Assembly: GCF_010731655.1 (NCBI RefSeq)
Contig: NZ_AP022619.1
Location: forward strand, 3,038,001 to 3,102,000
DNA length: 64,000 nucleotides
Origin: Mycobacterium paraseoulense
GTDB lineage: Bacteria > Actinomycetota > Actinomycetes > Mycobacteriales > Mycobacteriaceae
Direction of reading: 5' to 3'
This document shows positions 35,991 to 43,037 of this stretch, in pieces. Within the stretch, counting starts at the first letter, position 1, and every line of letters starts with the position of its first letter. Under the pieces are notes generated by a model that saw only the letters and a list, made by a program, of their open reading frames with translations, had not been told where the DNA came from and ran no database searches. Made by a program: the position numbers and the translations under genes.

Positions 35991-36743
35991 TCAGTCTGCC
36001 GGTCTGAGCAAATAGGTGTCCATGATCCAGCCGTGCCGTGCCCGCGCCTCGGTCCGCAGCGCCGCGATACGCGGGCCGGTCTCGCCGACGGTGCCCGCCA
36101 CCAGCAGCTCGTCGGCGGTGCCCAGGTAGGCGCCCCACCAGATCCGGGTGCGCGGCGGGCAGACCTGGAAGGAGCATTCGGCGTCGAGCATGACGACCGC
36201 CGACCCGGTCAGCCCGTGCGCGCGCAGCTTTCTGCCGGTGGTGATGAGGACCGGTTCCCCGACCTCGTTGAGCGGGATGCGGTGCCGGGCCGTCAGCGCC
36301 TGCACCGCGGTGATGCCGGGGATGACATCGAAGGTGAACTCGAGCTCGGCGGCTTCGGCCGTGATGGCATCCAGGATGCGCAGCGTGCTGTCGTACAGCG
36401 AAGGGTCGCCCCAGGCCAGGAAGGCCCCGACCCCGTCGGGGCCCAGCTCGTCGGCGATGGCCGCCGCCCAGACCCGCGCCCGCGCGGCATGCCAGTCGGC
36501 AACGGCCTCGCGGTAGTCGGCATCGGCCGATCGCTTGGGGTCGGGCAGCTCGACGAAGCGGTACCCCGGCTCGCGGATGAACCGGGCGCAGATCTGCCGT
36601 CGCAGCGCGACCAGGTCGCTTTTCGTCTCGCCCTTGTCCATCGCGAAGAACACGTCGGTGTCGTTCAGCGCGTCGATCGCCTGGACGGTCAGGTAGTCGG
36701 GATCACCGGCGCCGATGCCGATGACGTGGATATGCCGACTCAC
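35991..36743 (-). CDS. cobF: Precorrin-6A synthase (deacetylating) CobF
   Basis: 250-residue SAM-dependent methyltransferase of the aerobic cobalamin pathway (C1 methylation with loss of acetate, precorrin-5 to precorrin-6A). Tetrapyrrole methylase features: HVIGIGAGDPDYLTVQAIDA at the start, FLAWGDPSLYDSTLRI near residue 112, FDVIPGITAVQALTARHRIPL near 140, and a CobF-specific N-terminal MDKGETKSDLVALR segment. GTG 36743 begins VSRHIHVIG. The gene stands alone, away from any other cob gene in this window, and is five bases upstream of fpg2. The M. tuberculosis complex lacks cobF. Confidence 0.93.
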   Translation of the reverse strand: MSRHIHVIGIGAGDPDYLTVQAIDALNDTDVFFAMDKGETKSDLVALRRQICARFIREPGYRFVELPDPKRSADADYREAVADWHAARARVWAAAIADELGPDGVGAFLAWGDPSLYDSTLRILDAITAEAAELEFTFDVIPGITAVQALTARHRIPLNEVGEPVLITTGRKLRAHGLTGSAVVMLDAECSFQVCPPRTRIWWGAYLGTADELLVAGTVGETGPRIAALRTEARARHGWIMDTYLLRPAD

Positions 36744-36814
36744 GACTGCCTCCCGATGCTCGTTGCCCGCCACACTGCCGAATCGCAACCGTCAACCCCT
36801 AGTCGGGTCCACAA

Positions 36815-36834
36815 GTACCCAGTACCATGGGTAC
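36815..36834. promoter_or_regulatory. Inverted repeat upstream of the diiron oxygenase gene
   Basis: GTACCC (36815-36820) and GGGTAC (36829-36834) are perfect complements around an eight-base centre that contains another GTACC. It lies 32 bases before ATG 36866, in the short space between divergent cobF and the oxygenase. A regulator-binding site is plausible; the regulator is unknown. Confidence 0.4.
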
Positions 36835-36865
36835 CGTCTGCAGCTCCCAACGAAGGGACCCCGCG

Positions 36866-37771
36866 ATGACCTCAGCTGTGAAGCCAGGTGGGCCGAGTCG
36901 TGAAGAGTTCTCCGAGCGCCTGCTCAGGGGCTCGGTGAAGAAGTCCTACGAACCGATCGTCGACATCGACTGGGACGCCCCGCTGGACCCCGACAAGTTC
37001 TACCTGCCACCGCGGCTGGTGTCGCTCTACGGGACGCCGATGTGGGACGAGCTGACCCGCGAACAACAAATCGAGCTATCCCGCCAGGAGCTGGTCAACA
37101 CGCTCTCGGCCGGCATCTGGTTCGAGAACATGCTCAACCAGTCGCTGCTGCGCACGATCCTGCACGAAGACCCGACCAGCTCCTCGACCCATTACAAACT
37201 CACCGAACTCGGTGACGAGACCCGTCATATGGTGATGTTCGGCAAGGCCATCGAGCGCATCGGCGCAAAGCCGGTGCGGCCAAGGCTGTTTCACCGCATG
37301 ATCATCAACGCGCTGCCGCTGGCGTTCCAGTGGGGCTCGATGTTGTGGGTGGCCGCGCTGATCGGTGAAGAGATCTTCGACTCGCTGCAGCGGCAGATGA
37401 TGGACGACCCCGAGTTGCAGCCGATCATCCAGCGGCTCATGCGGATTCACGTCACCGAGGAAGCACGCCACATCCAGTTCGCCCGCGACGGTGCCCGCAA
37501 ACGCGTCGCCGAGATGCCCCGGCTCAACCGCTGGTTCATGGCCAACATCAATGGGCTGGGCGGGTACTTCTTCAATTATCTGTTCAGCAACCCGATCCCG
37601 TATGCGCGCGCCGGTCTGGACCCGACGCGGGCGCGACGGATCGCGCGGACCAGCCCGCATCGCCGCGACATCCAGGTCGCCGGTTTCGCCCCGCTGGCGG
37701 CGTTCCTGACCGAGGTGGGCCTGCTGGGCCCCATCGCCCGCCGCGGCTGGAAGCGCAGCAGATTTCTGTGA
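36866..37771 (+). CDS. AurF-like diiron oxygenase
   Basis: 301-residue helical protein of the p-aminobenzoate N-oxygenase (AurF) / diiron oxygenase family. Two carboxylate-bridged iron motifs are visible: ELGDETRHMVMF (E-x2-x-H type, near residue 118) and IHVTEEARHIQFARDG (near 200). Further Glu candidates lie in AALIGEEIFD and SAGIWFENML. Start ATG 36866 (MTSAVKPGG) is preceded by an AAGGGAC region. The stop overlaps the GTG of the next gene by four bases, so the oxygenase and the flavoprotein-like protein are made together. The likely chemistry is O2-dependent N-oxygenation or hydroxylation; no substrate or carrier is evident nearby. Confidence 0.87.
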   Translation: MTSAVKPGGPSREEFSERLLRGSVKKSYEPIVDIDWDAPLDPDKFYLPPRLVSLYGTPMWDELTREQQIELSRQELVNTLSAGIWFENMLNQSLLRTILHEDPTSSSTHYKLTELGDETRHMVMFGKAIERIGAKPVRPRLFHRMIINALPLAFQWGSMLWVAALIGEEIFDSLQRQMMDDPELQPIIQRLMRIHVTEEARHIQFARDGARKRVAEMPRLNRWFMANINGLGGYFFNYLFSNPIPYARAGLDPTRARRIARTSPHRRDIQVAGFAPLAAFLTEVGLLGPIARRGWKRSRFL

Positions 37772-39000
37772 CGCGGCCGCGCGACCCCGCCGAGCCCCGC
37801 CACCCGATAGCCATCCTCGGCGCGCACCCCGGCGTCCAATCGGCGTTGCTGCGCGCCGGTGTCACCGATTTCATGGCCCTCGACGCGCCGGCCGCCGAGG
37901 TCCGGTCGAGGTTCGACGACAGGACCGACACCTGGCTGCTGACGACGCCCGGCGGCGAGGATGTGCGGGCGCGCGCCGTCATCGCCGGGGACCGGACGCC
38001 CTTCGTCCCTTGGCTGCCCGACATCGCGGGCCGCGACGACTTCCTCGGCGAGTCGTTTCACGCGGCCGAGTGGGTTCCCGGCTTCGATCCGTCCGGCAAG
38101 CGCATCGCGGTGGTGGGCACCGACGCCACCGCCGGCCACTACATCGGCCGGCTAAGCCAGGCGGCGACGTCGGTCACCGTCTTTCCCCTGTCCCCGCGCC
38201 GCGTGGTCACCGAGGTCCCGCTGTGGTCGACCCGGGTCCGACGCCGGCTGCGTCGCCGCATCCGGCCGACCGCCAAGCGCCCTTCGGTCAGCGTGGCCGA
38301 GTCGGCGATCGAGGCCGTGACCGCCTCGGGCATCCACACCCGCGACGGCGTCGATCACCCCGTCGATGCCATCGTCTACGGCACCGGGTTCTCGATCCCC
38401 GACGAGTTGGCCGATGACACGCTCATCGGCGCCGGCGGGCTGACCATCCGGCAGGCATGGCAGGACGGCATGGAGCCGTTCTACGGTGTGGCGGTTCGCG
38501 GCTTCCCCAATTACTTCTTCATCACCGGTCCGGACGCCGGCGCGCAGGCGCGCTACATCGCCGAATGCCTCCGGCTGATGGCGCGCACGGCCAGCAGCCG
38601 CATCGAGGTGCGCAGCAGCAGCCTGCGCGTCTTCAACGAGCGGGCGCAGCTGACACCCGAGCAGGCCCCTGCGGCGGCCTCCGCCTTTGACCTGTCGTCC
38701 GCCACGCCCGATCGCGACGACACCTATGACGGGGCGGCGACACTAGAAATCGCCGGCGCCGCCCATCCGGTGCGTGTCCGGCTGACCGGCCACCTCGACC
38801 CGATCGACGGCCACTACCACTGGCAGGGGACGGTGTTCGGTTCGCCGTCGCGGCCCTTGCCCGACGAGGTGCTCAGGCAAACGCGGTCCGCGACGTTGAC
38901 GGTGGGCGGGCGCAGCGCCGCCGCGCGGATCGTCGAACAAACGCCGTGGGGGACGCACTCGGTCACCGGGGTGGGCGCCCCGCCGTACGCGCCCAACTGA
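37768..39000 (+). CDS. Degenerate flavin-monooxygenase-like protein fused to DUF4873
   Basis: 410-residue two-part protein. Residues 1-~300 align in outline with Baeyer-Villiger/FMO-type monooxygenases. The first Rossmann motif is eroded (AILGAHPGVQSALLRAG instead of GxGxxG), the following ~80 residues including the GG-T-W motif are missing, and the second motif reads VVGTDATAG rather than GxGxSA. GTGFSIPDE and GFPNYFFITGP remain. Residues ~310-410 are a DUF4873 domain (YDGAATLEIAG, HYHWQGTVFG). GTG 37768 overlaps the diiron oxygenase stop. M. tuberculosis Rv0943c is, as I recall, a shorter relative. It may be a non-catalytic partner or carrier for the oxygenase. Confidence 0.75.
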   Translation: MTRPRDPAEPRHPIAILGAHPGVQSALLRAGVTDFMALDAPAAEVRSRFDDRTDTWLLTTPGGEDVRARAVIAGDRTPFVPWLPDIAGRDDFLGESFHAAEWVPGFDPSGKRIAVVGTDATAGHYIGRLSQAATSVTVFPLSPRRVVTEVPLWSTRVRRRLRRRIRPTAKRPSVSVAESAIEAVTASGIHTRDGVDHPVDAIVYGTGFSIPDELADDTLIGAGGLTIRQAWQDGMEPFYGVAVRGFPNYFFITGPDAGAQARYIAECLRLMARTASSRIEVRSSSLRVFNERAQLTPEQAPAAASAFDLSSATPDRDDTYDGAATLEIAGAAHPVRVRLTGHLDPIDGHYHWQGTVFGSPSRPLPDEVLRQTRSATLTVGGRSAAARIVEQTPWGTHSVTGVGAPPYAPN

Positions 39001-39445
39001 CCGGCCCGTTTGCCCTGCTCATCGTGCCGTTTTACGGTGCGTTTCCCGGGCGTTTGGGCGCCCCGAGAAAGTGGTAACCACGCGAGATGCGCGTGCTGCG
39101 CAGCGGATTCGAACAACATGTTCGGCGCGGTAGAGGCGGGGGCCTCGAACGGGTGGGGACGGGCACGCGACTCACTCCTATCGCGCCGGGTGCCGCGCGC
39201 GTCCGGTACACCACGCCCGCAGGCTGCGCTTTCCAATGGCGTGCGGGCCACTCGACCCGAATTAGACTTTTGCCGCTGAGGGCGGATACTCAAGCAGTTG
39301 GCCCGGCAGTAACTCGAGGAGCAGCGATGGAACCGGACGACAGGACCCAGCCGGCAAGCCGTATTGCGACGTCCCCGCCGTTTCTGATCCAGTCGCGTAT
39401 CCGGTCGCCGCGACACCGTGGGCTGTCGACGGCGAAGGGGCCGCG
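39001..39445 (+). other. 445-base leader/intergenic region before the STAS-HATPase gene
   Basis: No long gene is credible here. It holds a perfect inverted repeat CGAACA-ACA-TGTTCG at 39110-39124, possibly an operator, and a small coupled reading frame at 39327-39452 described separately. An open frame of 121 codons starting at 39087 reads through this but has no ribosome-binding site and an Arg-rich composition typical of chance frames. Confidence 0.45.
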
Positions 39446-39452
39446 GTGGTGA
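39327..39452 (+). CDS. Candidate 41-residue small protein coupled to the STAS-HATPase gene
   Basis: ATG 39327 is preceded by GAGGAGCAGCG, a strong ribosome-binding site (GAGGAG at 39317-39322). The frame encodes 41 residues starting MEPDDRTQPASRIATSPPF and rich in Arg/Ser/Pro. Its TGA (39450-39452) overlaps the GTG GTG start of the next gene, the arrangement of a translationally coupled leader. No family is recognised. It may be a real small protein, a leader peptide, or only a ribosome-loading site for the downstream gene. Confidence 0.35.
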   Translation: MEPDDRTQPASRIATSPPFLIQSRIRSPRHRGLSTAKGPRW

Positions 39453-40213
39453 GCTCCGTAGCTGAATCACCGAGCACACTGGCCGTCGCGACGCGGACGG
39501 ATCAATCGGTGGTCGTCCTGACGGTCGACGGTGCGCTCGACACCACCAACTCCGCCGCCCTGCGCGACCACATCTTGCAGGCCACGCTGGAAGGGCCCCC
39601 CGCGGTCATCGTCGACATCTCCGGCCTCAAGGTGCTAGCCGAATTGGCGTGGTCGACGTTCATCGGCGCACATTGGCAGATCCGCGACAATCCGAACGTT
39701 TCGGTCGTGCTGGTGTGCGCGCAGCGCGGCACACGTGAGGCGATCACCCGCAGCGGCGTCGCCTACTTCATGCCCGTGTACTCGACGGAGAAGGCGGCGA
39801 GGAAGGCGCTCAGCCAGCAGAGCCGGCGGGCCGTGCGTCGCGCCGGCGCACAGCTGCCCGCCGACCTGACCAGCCTGCGGGAATCACGCCGCCTGGTCCG
39901 TGAATGGCTCACCGCCTGGTCGCAGTCCACGCTCATCCCCGTCGCGTTGGTGGTGGTCAACGTGTTCGTCGAGAACGTGCTGGAGCACACCGCCAGCGTT
40001 CCGGTGGTGCGGATCGAGAGCCATGGCGCGACGGCGACCATCGCGGTGTCCGACAGCAGCCATGCCCCGGCCGTGCGGCTGCCATCGCCGGCCAACGGCA
40101 TCGACGTCTCCGGCCTGGCGATCGTCGACGCGTTGTCACGCGCGTGGGGCAGCACTCCCACCTCGGCGGGAAAGACGGTGTGGGCGGTCATCGGTCCCGA
40201 AAACCAGCTCTGA
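39446..40213 (+). CDS. Single-chain STAS + HATPase (anti-anti-sigma/anti-sigma-like) regulator
   Basis: 255-residue protein with an N-terminal STAS domain (about 15-120: VVLTVDGALDTTNSAALRDHI, VIVDISGLKVLAELAWSTFIG). A C-terminal RsbW-like GHKL ATPase domain covers about 145-255: VVNVFVENVLEHTASVPVV, the N-box with Asn and Glu, then NGIDVSGLAIVDALSRAWG. In the STAS domain the usual phosphorylatable Ser/Thr of DxSG(L/V)xxxDS is changed (DISGLKVLAELAW; Asp-Ser replaced by Ala-Glu). In the ATPase the G1 box is weak. Partner-switching proteins normally sit in separate chains; here both are in one. Start GTG 39446 or 39449. Confidence 0.8.
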   Translation: MVSSVAESPSTLAVATRTDQSVVVLTVDGALDTTNSAALRDHILQATLEGPPAVIVDISGLKVLAELAWSTFIGAHWQIRDNPNVSVVLVCAQRGTREAITRSGVAYFMPVYSTEKAARKALSQQSRRAVRRAGAQLPADLTSLRESRRLVREWLTAWSQSTLIPVALVVVNVFVENVLEHTASVPVVRIESHGATATIAVSDSSHAPAVRLPSPANGIDVSGLAIVDALSRAWGSTPTSAGKTVWAVIGPENQL

Positions 40214-40250
40214 CGCCTTATTGTGCTGGGAACCCGGGCGCGGGTAGAAC

Positions 40251-40264
40251 TAGAACACGTTCTA
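40251..40264. promoter_or_regulatory. KstR-type operator upstream of second luciferase-like gene
   Basis: TAGAACACGTTCTA, identical base for base to the site at 20660-20673 and fitting TNNAACNNGTTNNA, is preceded by an extra half-site TAGAAC at 40245-40250. The start codon is 38 bases downstream. Confidence 0.72.
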
Positions 40265-40302
40265 ATCTCGTGTGACGACCCGTTTCCAGGAAGGCAGATG
40301 AC

Positions 40303-41169
40303 GTGCGGTTCACCTACGCGGAGGCGATGACCGACCACCGGTACTACATCCCGCTGGCCCAGGCGGCCGAGGCCGCCGGCTACCACGCGATGACGATCGC
40401 CGACAGCATCGCCTACCCCTTCGAGTCGGACTCGAAATACCCCTACACGCCCGACGGGGATCGCGAGTTCCTGGATGGCAAGGAATTCATCGAAACCTTC
40501 GTGCTGACAGCGGCATTGGGCGCGGTGACGACGAAGCTGCACTTCAACTTCTTCGTCCTCAAGCTGCCCATCCGGCCGCCGGCGCTGGTGGCCAAGCAGA
40601 TCGGTTCGCTGGCCGCGTTGACCAACAACCGGGTGGGCTTCGGCGTCGGCACCAGCCCGTGGCCGGAGGACTACGAACTGCTGGGCGTCCCGTTCGCCAA
40701 GCGCGGCAAGCGCATGGACGAGTGCATCGAAATCATCCAGGGGCTCACCAGCGGCGACTACTTCGAATTCCACGGCGAGTTCTATGACATCCCCAAGACC
40801 AAGATGACGCCGGCGCCCACCCAGCCCATCCCGGTCCTTATCGGCGGGCACGCCGACGCGGCGCTGCGCCGCGCGGCCCGGCTGGACGGCTGGATGCACG
40901 GCGGCGGCGACCCCGAAGAACTCGACGGGCTCATCGCCAAGCTCAAGCGGTATCGCGAGGAAGCCGGCAAGACCGGGCCGTTCCAGATTCACGTCATCTC
41001 GGCCGACGCCTACACCGTGGACGGCATCAGACGCCTCGAAGACAAGGGCGTCACCGACGCCATCGTCGGCTTCCGCATCCCCTACATCAAGGGCAAGGAC
41101 ACCGAGCCGCTGGAGAACAAGATCCGCAACCTCGAGATGTTCGCCGAGAACGTCATCGCGAAGGTCTAG
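40303..41169 (+). CDS. LLM-class F420-dependent oxidoreductase (Rv0940c-like)
   Basis: 288-residue luciferase-like TIM-barrel protein. It begins with VRFTYAEAMTDHRYYIPLAQ; family loops include HAMTIADSIAYPFE, NRVGFGVGTSPWPEDYELLG near residue 110 and PVLIGGHADAALRRAARLDGW near 185. GTG 40303 has the ribosome-binding site AGGAAGG (40289-40295). Length equals M. tuberculosis Rv0940c. A KstR-type operator lies 38 bases upstream, so it is likely induced during sterol or lipid catabolism. Substrate not known. Confidence 0.92.
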   Translation: MRFTYAEAMTDHRYYIPLAQAAEAAGYHAMTIADSIAYPFESDSKYPYTPDGDREFLDGKEFIETFVLTAALGAVTTKLHFNFFVLKLPIRPPALVAKQIGSLAALTNNRVGFGVGTSPWPEDYELLGVPFAKRGKRMDECIEIIQGLTSGDYFEFHGEFYDIPKTKMTPAPTQPIPVLIGGHADAALRRAARLDGWMHGGGDPEELDGLIAKLKRYREEAGKTGPFQIHVISADAYTVDGIRRLEDKGVTDAIVGFRIPYIKGKDTEPLENKIRNLEMFAENVIAKV

Positions 41170-41172
41170 CGG

Positions 41173-41209
41173 CGGTCGCAAGCGCGGCGAAGCCGGGCGC
41201 GGCGGGCCG
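41173..41209 (-). repeat. Dispersed copy of the 30.5-kb repeat core, inverted
   Basis: The 37 bases are, on the opposite strand, the core of the 56-base repeat at 30574-30610 with one base changed (CTTC for CTAC). It lies in the 67-base gap between the stop of the luciferase-like gene and the stop of the convergent enoyl-CoA hydratase gene, so it may also serve as a GC-rich transcription-ending structure. Confidence 0.8.
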
Positions 41210-41236
41210 CCGCCATCCGCCAGCGGCGGCGCACCG

Positions 41237-42043
41237 TCACAGCGGGTCCCACTTCGGCGCTCGCTTTTCCCGGTGCGCCTTGGCCGCCTCGGCCGGGTTG
41301 TTGGTGAAGCCGCTGAGGATCTGGGTGCGGTTCTCGATCTCGATGGCAAGCCGCAAACTGGGCGCATCCAATGCGGCGTTGAGGCCGATCTTGGTCTGCC
41401 AGACGCCGTAGGCGTTGTTCTCGGCGATCGAGCGGGCCACCTTCAGCGCGGCCGGCATCAGGTCGTCGGGAGCCACCACCTCGTGCACCAGCTTGATGCG
41501 GTAGGCCTCGGCCGCCTCGATGATGCGGCCGGTCAGCATGAGTTCGCGGGCCACTCCCGCGCCGACGATCTTGGGCAGCAGGTAGCTGGTGCCCATGTCC
41601 ATCGACGAGAAGCCCGCCTTGATGAACGCCGAGGAGAACCGGGCACGATCGGAGGCGACCCGGACGTCGCAGACCAGCGCGAAGGCCAGCCCTCCCCCGA
41701 CGGCCACGCCGTTGACCGCGGCGATCACCGGAATGGGCAGCTCGTAGATACGGGTGAACAGGTCCGCCAGGCGGACCTGGGAGTCGTAGTTGACCTTGAA
41801 CGGCGGGGTGGACGGCCTGGGTTTGGTCCACGGCTCGCCGGTGCCGCTCAAGTCCGCCCCCGCGCAGAATCCGCGTCCGGCACCGGTCAGAATCGCGGCG
41901 CGGAACCCGCCGCCGCCCAGCGCATCCAAGGCATGGTCCACGCCGTCGATCAACGCCCCGTCGATGGCGTTGAGGCGCTCCGGCCGGTTCAGCGTGATGC
42001 GGGCGATGCCGTCTTCGACGGTTTCCAATTCCACTGCGGGCAT
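41237..42043 (-). CDS. Enoyl-CoA hydratase/isomerase family protein
   Basis: 268-residue crotonase-fold protein. Seen: the oxyanion loop [13 protein letters not shown] (about 60), [27 protein letters not shown] (about 105-130) and [22 protein letters not shown], where the Glu of classical hydratases is absent or shifted. It may therefore be an isomerase or hydrolase rather than a hydratase. ATG 42043 begins [12 protein letters not shown]. Divergent from the methyltransferase gene (76-base gap). Confidence 0.88.
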   Translation of the reverse strand: MPAVELETVEDGIARITLNRPERLNAIDGALIDGVDHALDALGGGGFRAAILTGAGRGFCAGADLSGTGEPWTKPRPSTPPFKVNYDSQVRLADLFTRIYELPIPVIAAVNGVAVGGGLAFALVCDVRVASDRARFSSAFIKAGFSSMDMGTSYLLPKIVGAGVARELMLTGRIIEAAEAYRIKLVHEVVAPDDLMPAALKVARSIAENNAYGVWQTKIGLNAALDAPSLRLAIEIENRTQILSGFTNNPAEAAKAHREKRAPKWDPL

Positions 42044-42119
42044 GGCAGAAACCGTAGGCGATGCGGATGTTCACCGAGGGGGCATACGGTGGTTCGGCCG
42101 CCACATCGAAGGAGAAGCC

Positions 42120-43037
42120 ATGGCACGAAGCGAAGGTGACAGCTGGGACCTGGCCAACAGCGTAGGCGCGACGGCCACCATGGTCGCCGCCGCCCGCGCC
42201 GCCGCGAGCAAGCGTCCGCAGCCGGTCATCACCGACGACTTCGCCGAACCGTTGGTGCGTGCCGTCGGACTGGACGTGTTCACCAGGCTCGCCAGCGGAG
42301 AACTCGATCCCGACGTCCTCGAGAGGGGCGTCGGCTTTCACCGGATGGTGGACACGTTCGCCGCCCGCGCCCGGTATTTCGACGACTATTTCGCCGCGGC
42401 CGGGCAGGCGGGGCTGCTCCAGGTCGTGATCGTGGCCTCCGGGCTGGATTCCCGCGCCTACCGGCTGCGCTGGCCGATCGGGACGACGGTCTACGAAATC
42501 GATCAGCCCGAGGTGATCGCGTTCAAGGCCGCAACGATGTCGGAGATCGGGGCGGCGCCTACCGCCAAGCTGCGCGACGTCGGGATCGATCTGCGCGAGG
42601 ATTGGCCGGCGGCGCTTCAGGAGGCGGGCTTCGATCCGGCCCATCCCACCGCATGGCTCGCCGAGGGGGTGCTCATCGGATGGCTCCCGCCGGAGGCCGA
42701 GATCCGACTGCTGGACTCCATCATCCCCCTCTCCGCCGAGGGCAGCCGGTTCGCGGCCGACTACGGCACGGTGACCGGCACCTCGCCGGCGGCCCGGGAA
42801 CAGGCCCGGCTGATGACCGAGGGCTGGCGACGGCAGGGACTCGAGATGGACCTGACCAGCTTGACGTATCCGGGCGAGCACACCGACGTCGCCGCGCATC
42901 TGCACGCGAACGGCTGGGAAACCACCGAATCCCGGCTCGCCGACCTGTTCGCCGCCGCCGGGCTGCCGGAGTTGGAGCCGACGGCGTTGCAGGTGCCGTC
43001 CACCACGATCAAATTCGTTCGGGCGGTGCGCCTTTAG
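42120..43037 (+). CDS. SAM-dependent methyltransferase, LCM-like mycobacterial family
   Basis: 305-residue class I methyltransferase of the large mycobacterial family related to leucine carboxyl methyltransferase. Signatures: [24 protein letters not shown] at the start, [30 protein letters not shown] (SAM-binding loop near 100), [13 protein letters not shown] and [24 protein letters not shown] precedes ATG 42120. Convergent with the FAH/metallo-beta-lactamase gene (four-base overlap). Substrates in this family are mostly unknown. Confidence 0.9.
   Translation: MARSEGDSWDLANSVGATATMVAAARAAASKRPQPVITDDFAEPLVRAVGLDVFTRLASGELDPDVLERGVGFHRMVDTFAARARYFDDYFAAAGQAGLLQVVIVASGLDSRAYRLRWPIGTTVYEIDQPEVIAFKAATMSEIGAAPTAKLRDVGIDLREDWPAALQEAGFDPAHPTAWLAEGVLIGWLPPEAEIRLLDSIIPLSAEGSRFAADYGTVTGTSPAAREQARLMTEGWRRQGLEMDLTSLTYPGEHTDVAAHLHANGWETTESRLADLFAAAGLPELEPTALQVPSTTIKFVRAVRL

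Noticed and set aside
39104-39125. SOS (LexA) box TCGAAC...GTTCGA
   Set aside because: Spacing between half-sites is five rather than four bases and the last base differs; kept only as an unassigned inverted repeat.
39087-39452. 121-codon frame upstream of the STAS-HATPase gene
   Set aside because: No ribosome-binding site at its start and Arg-rich product; only the last 41 codons (from 39327) have translation-start evidence.
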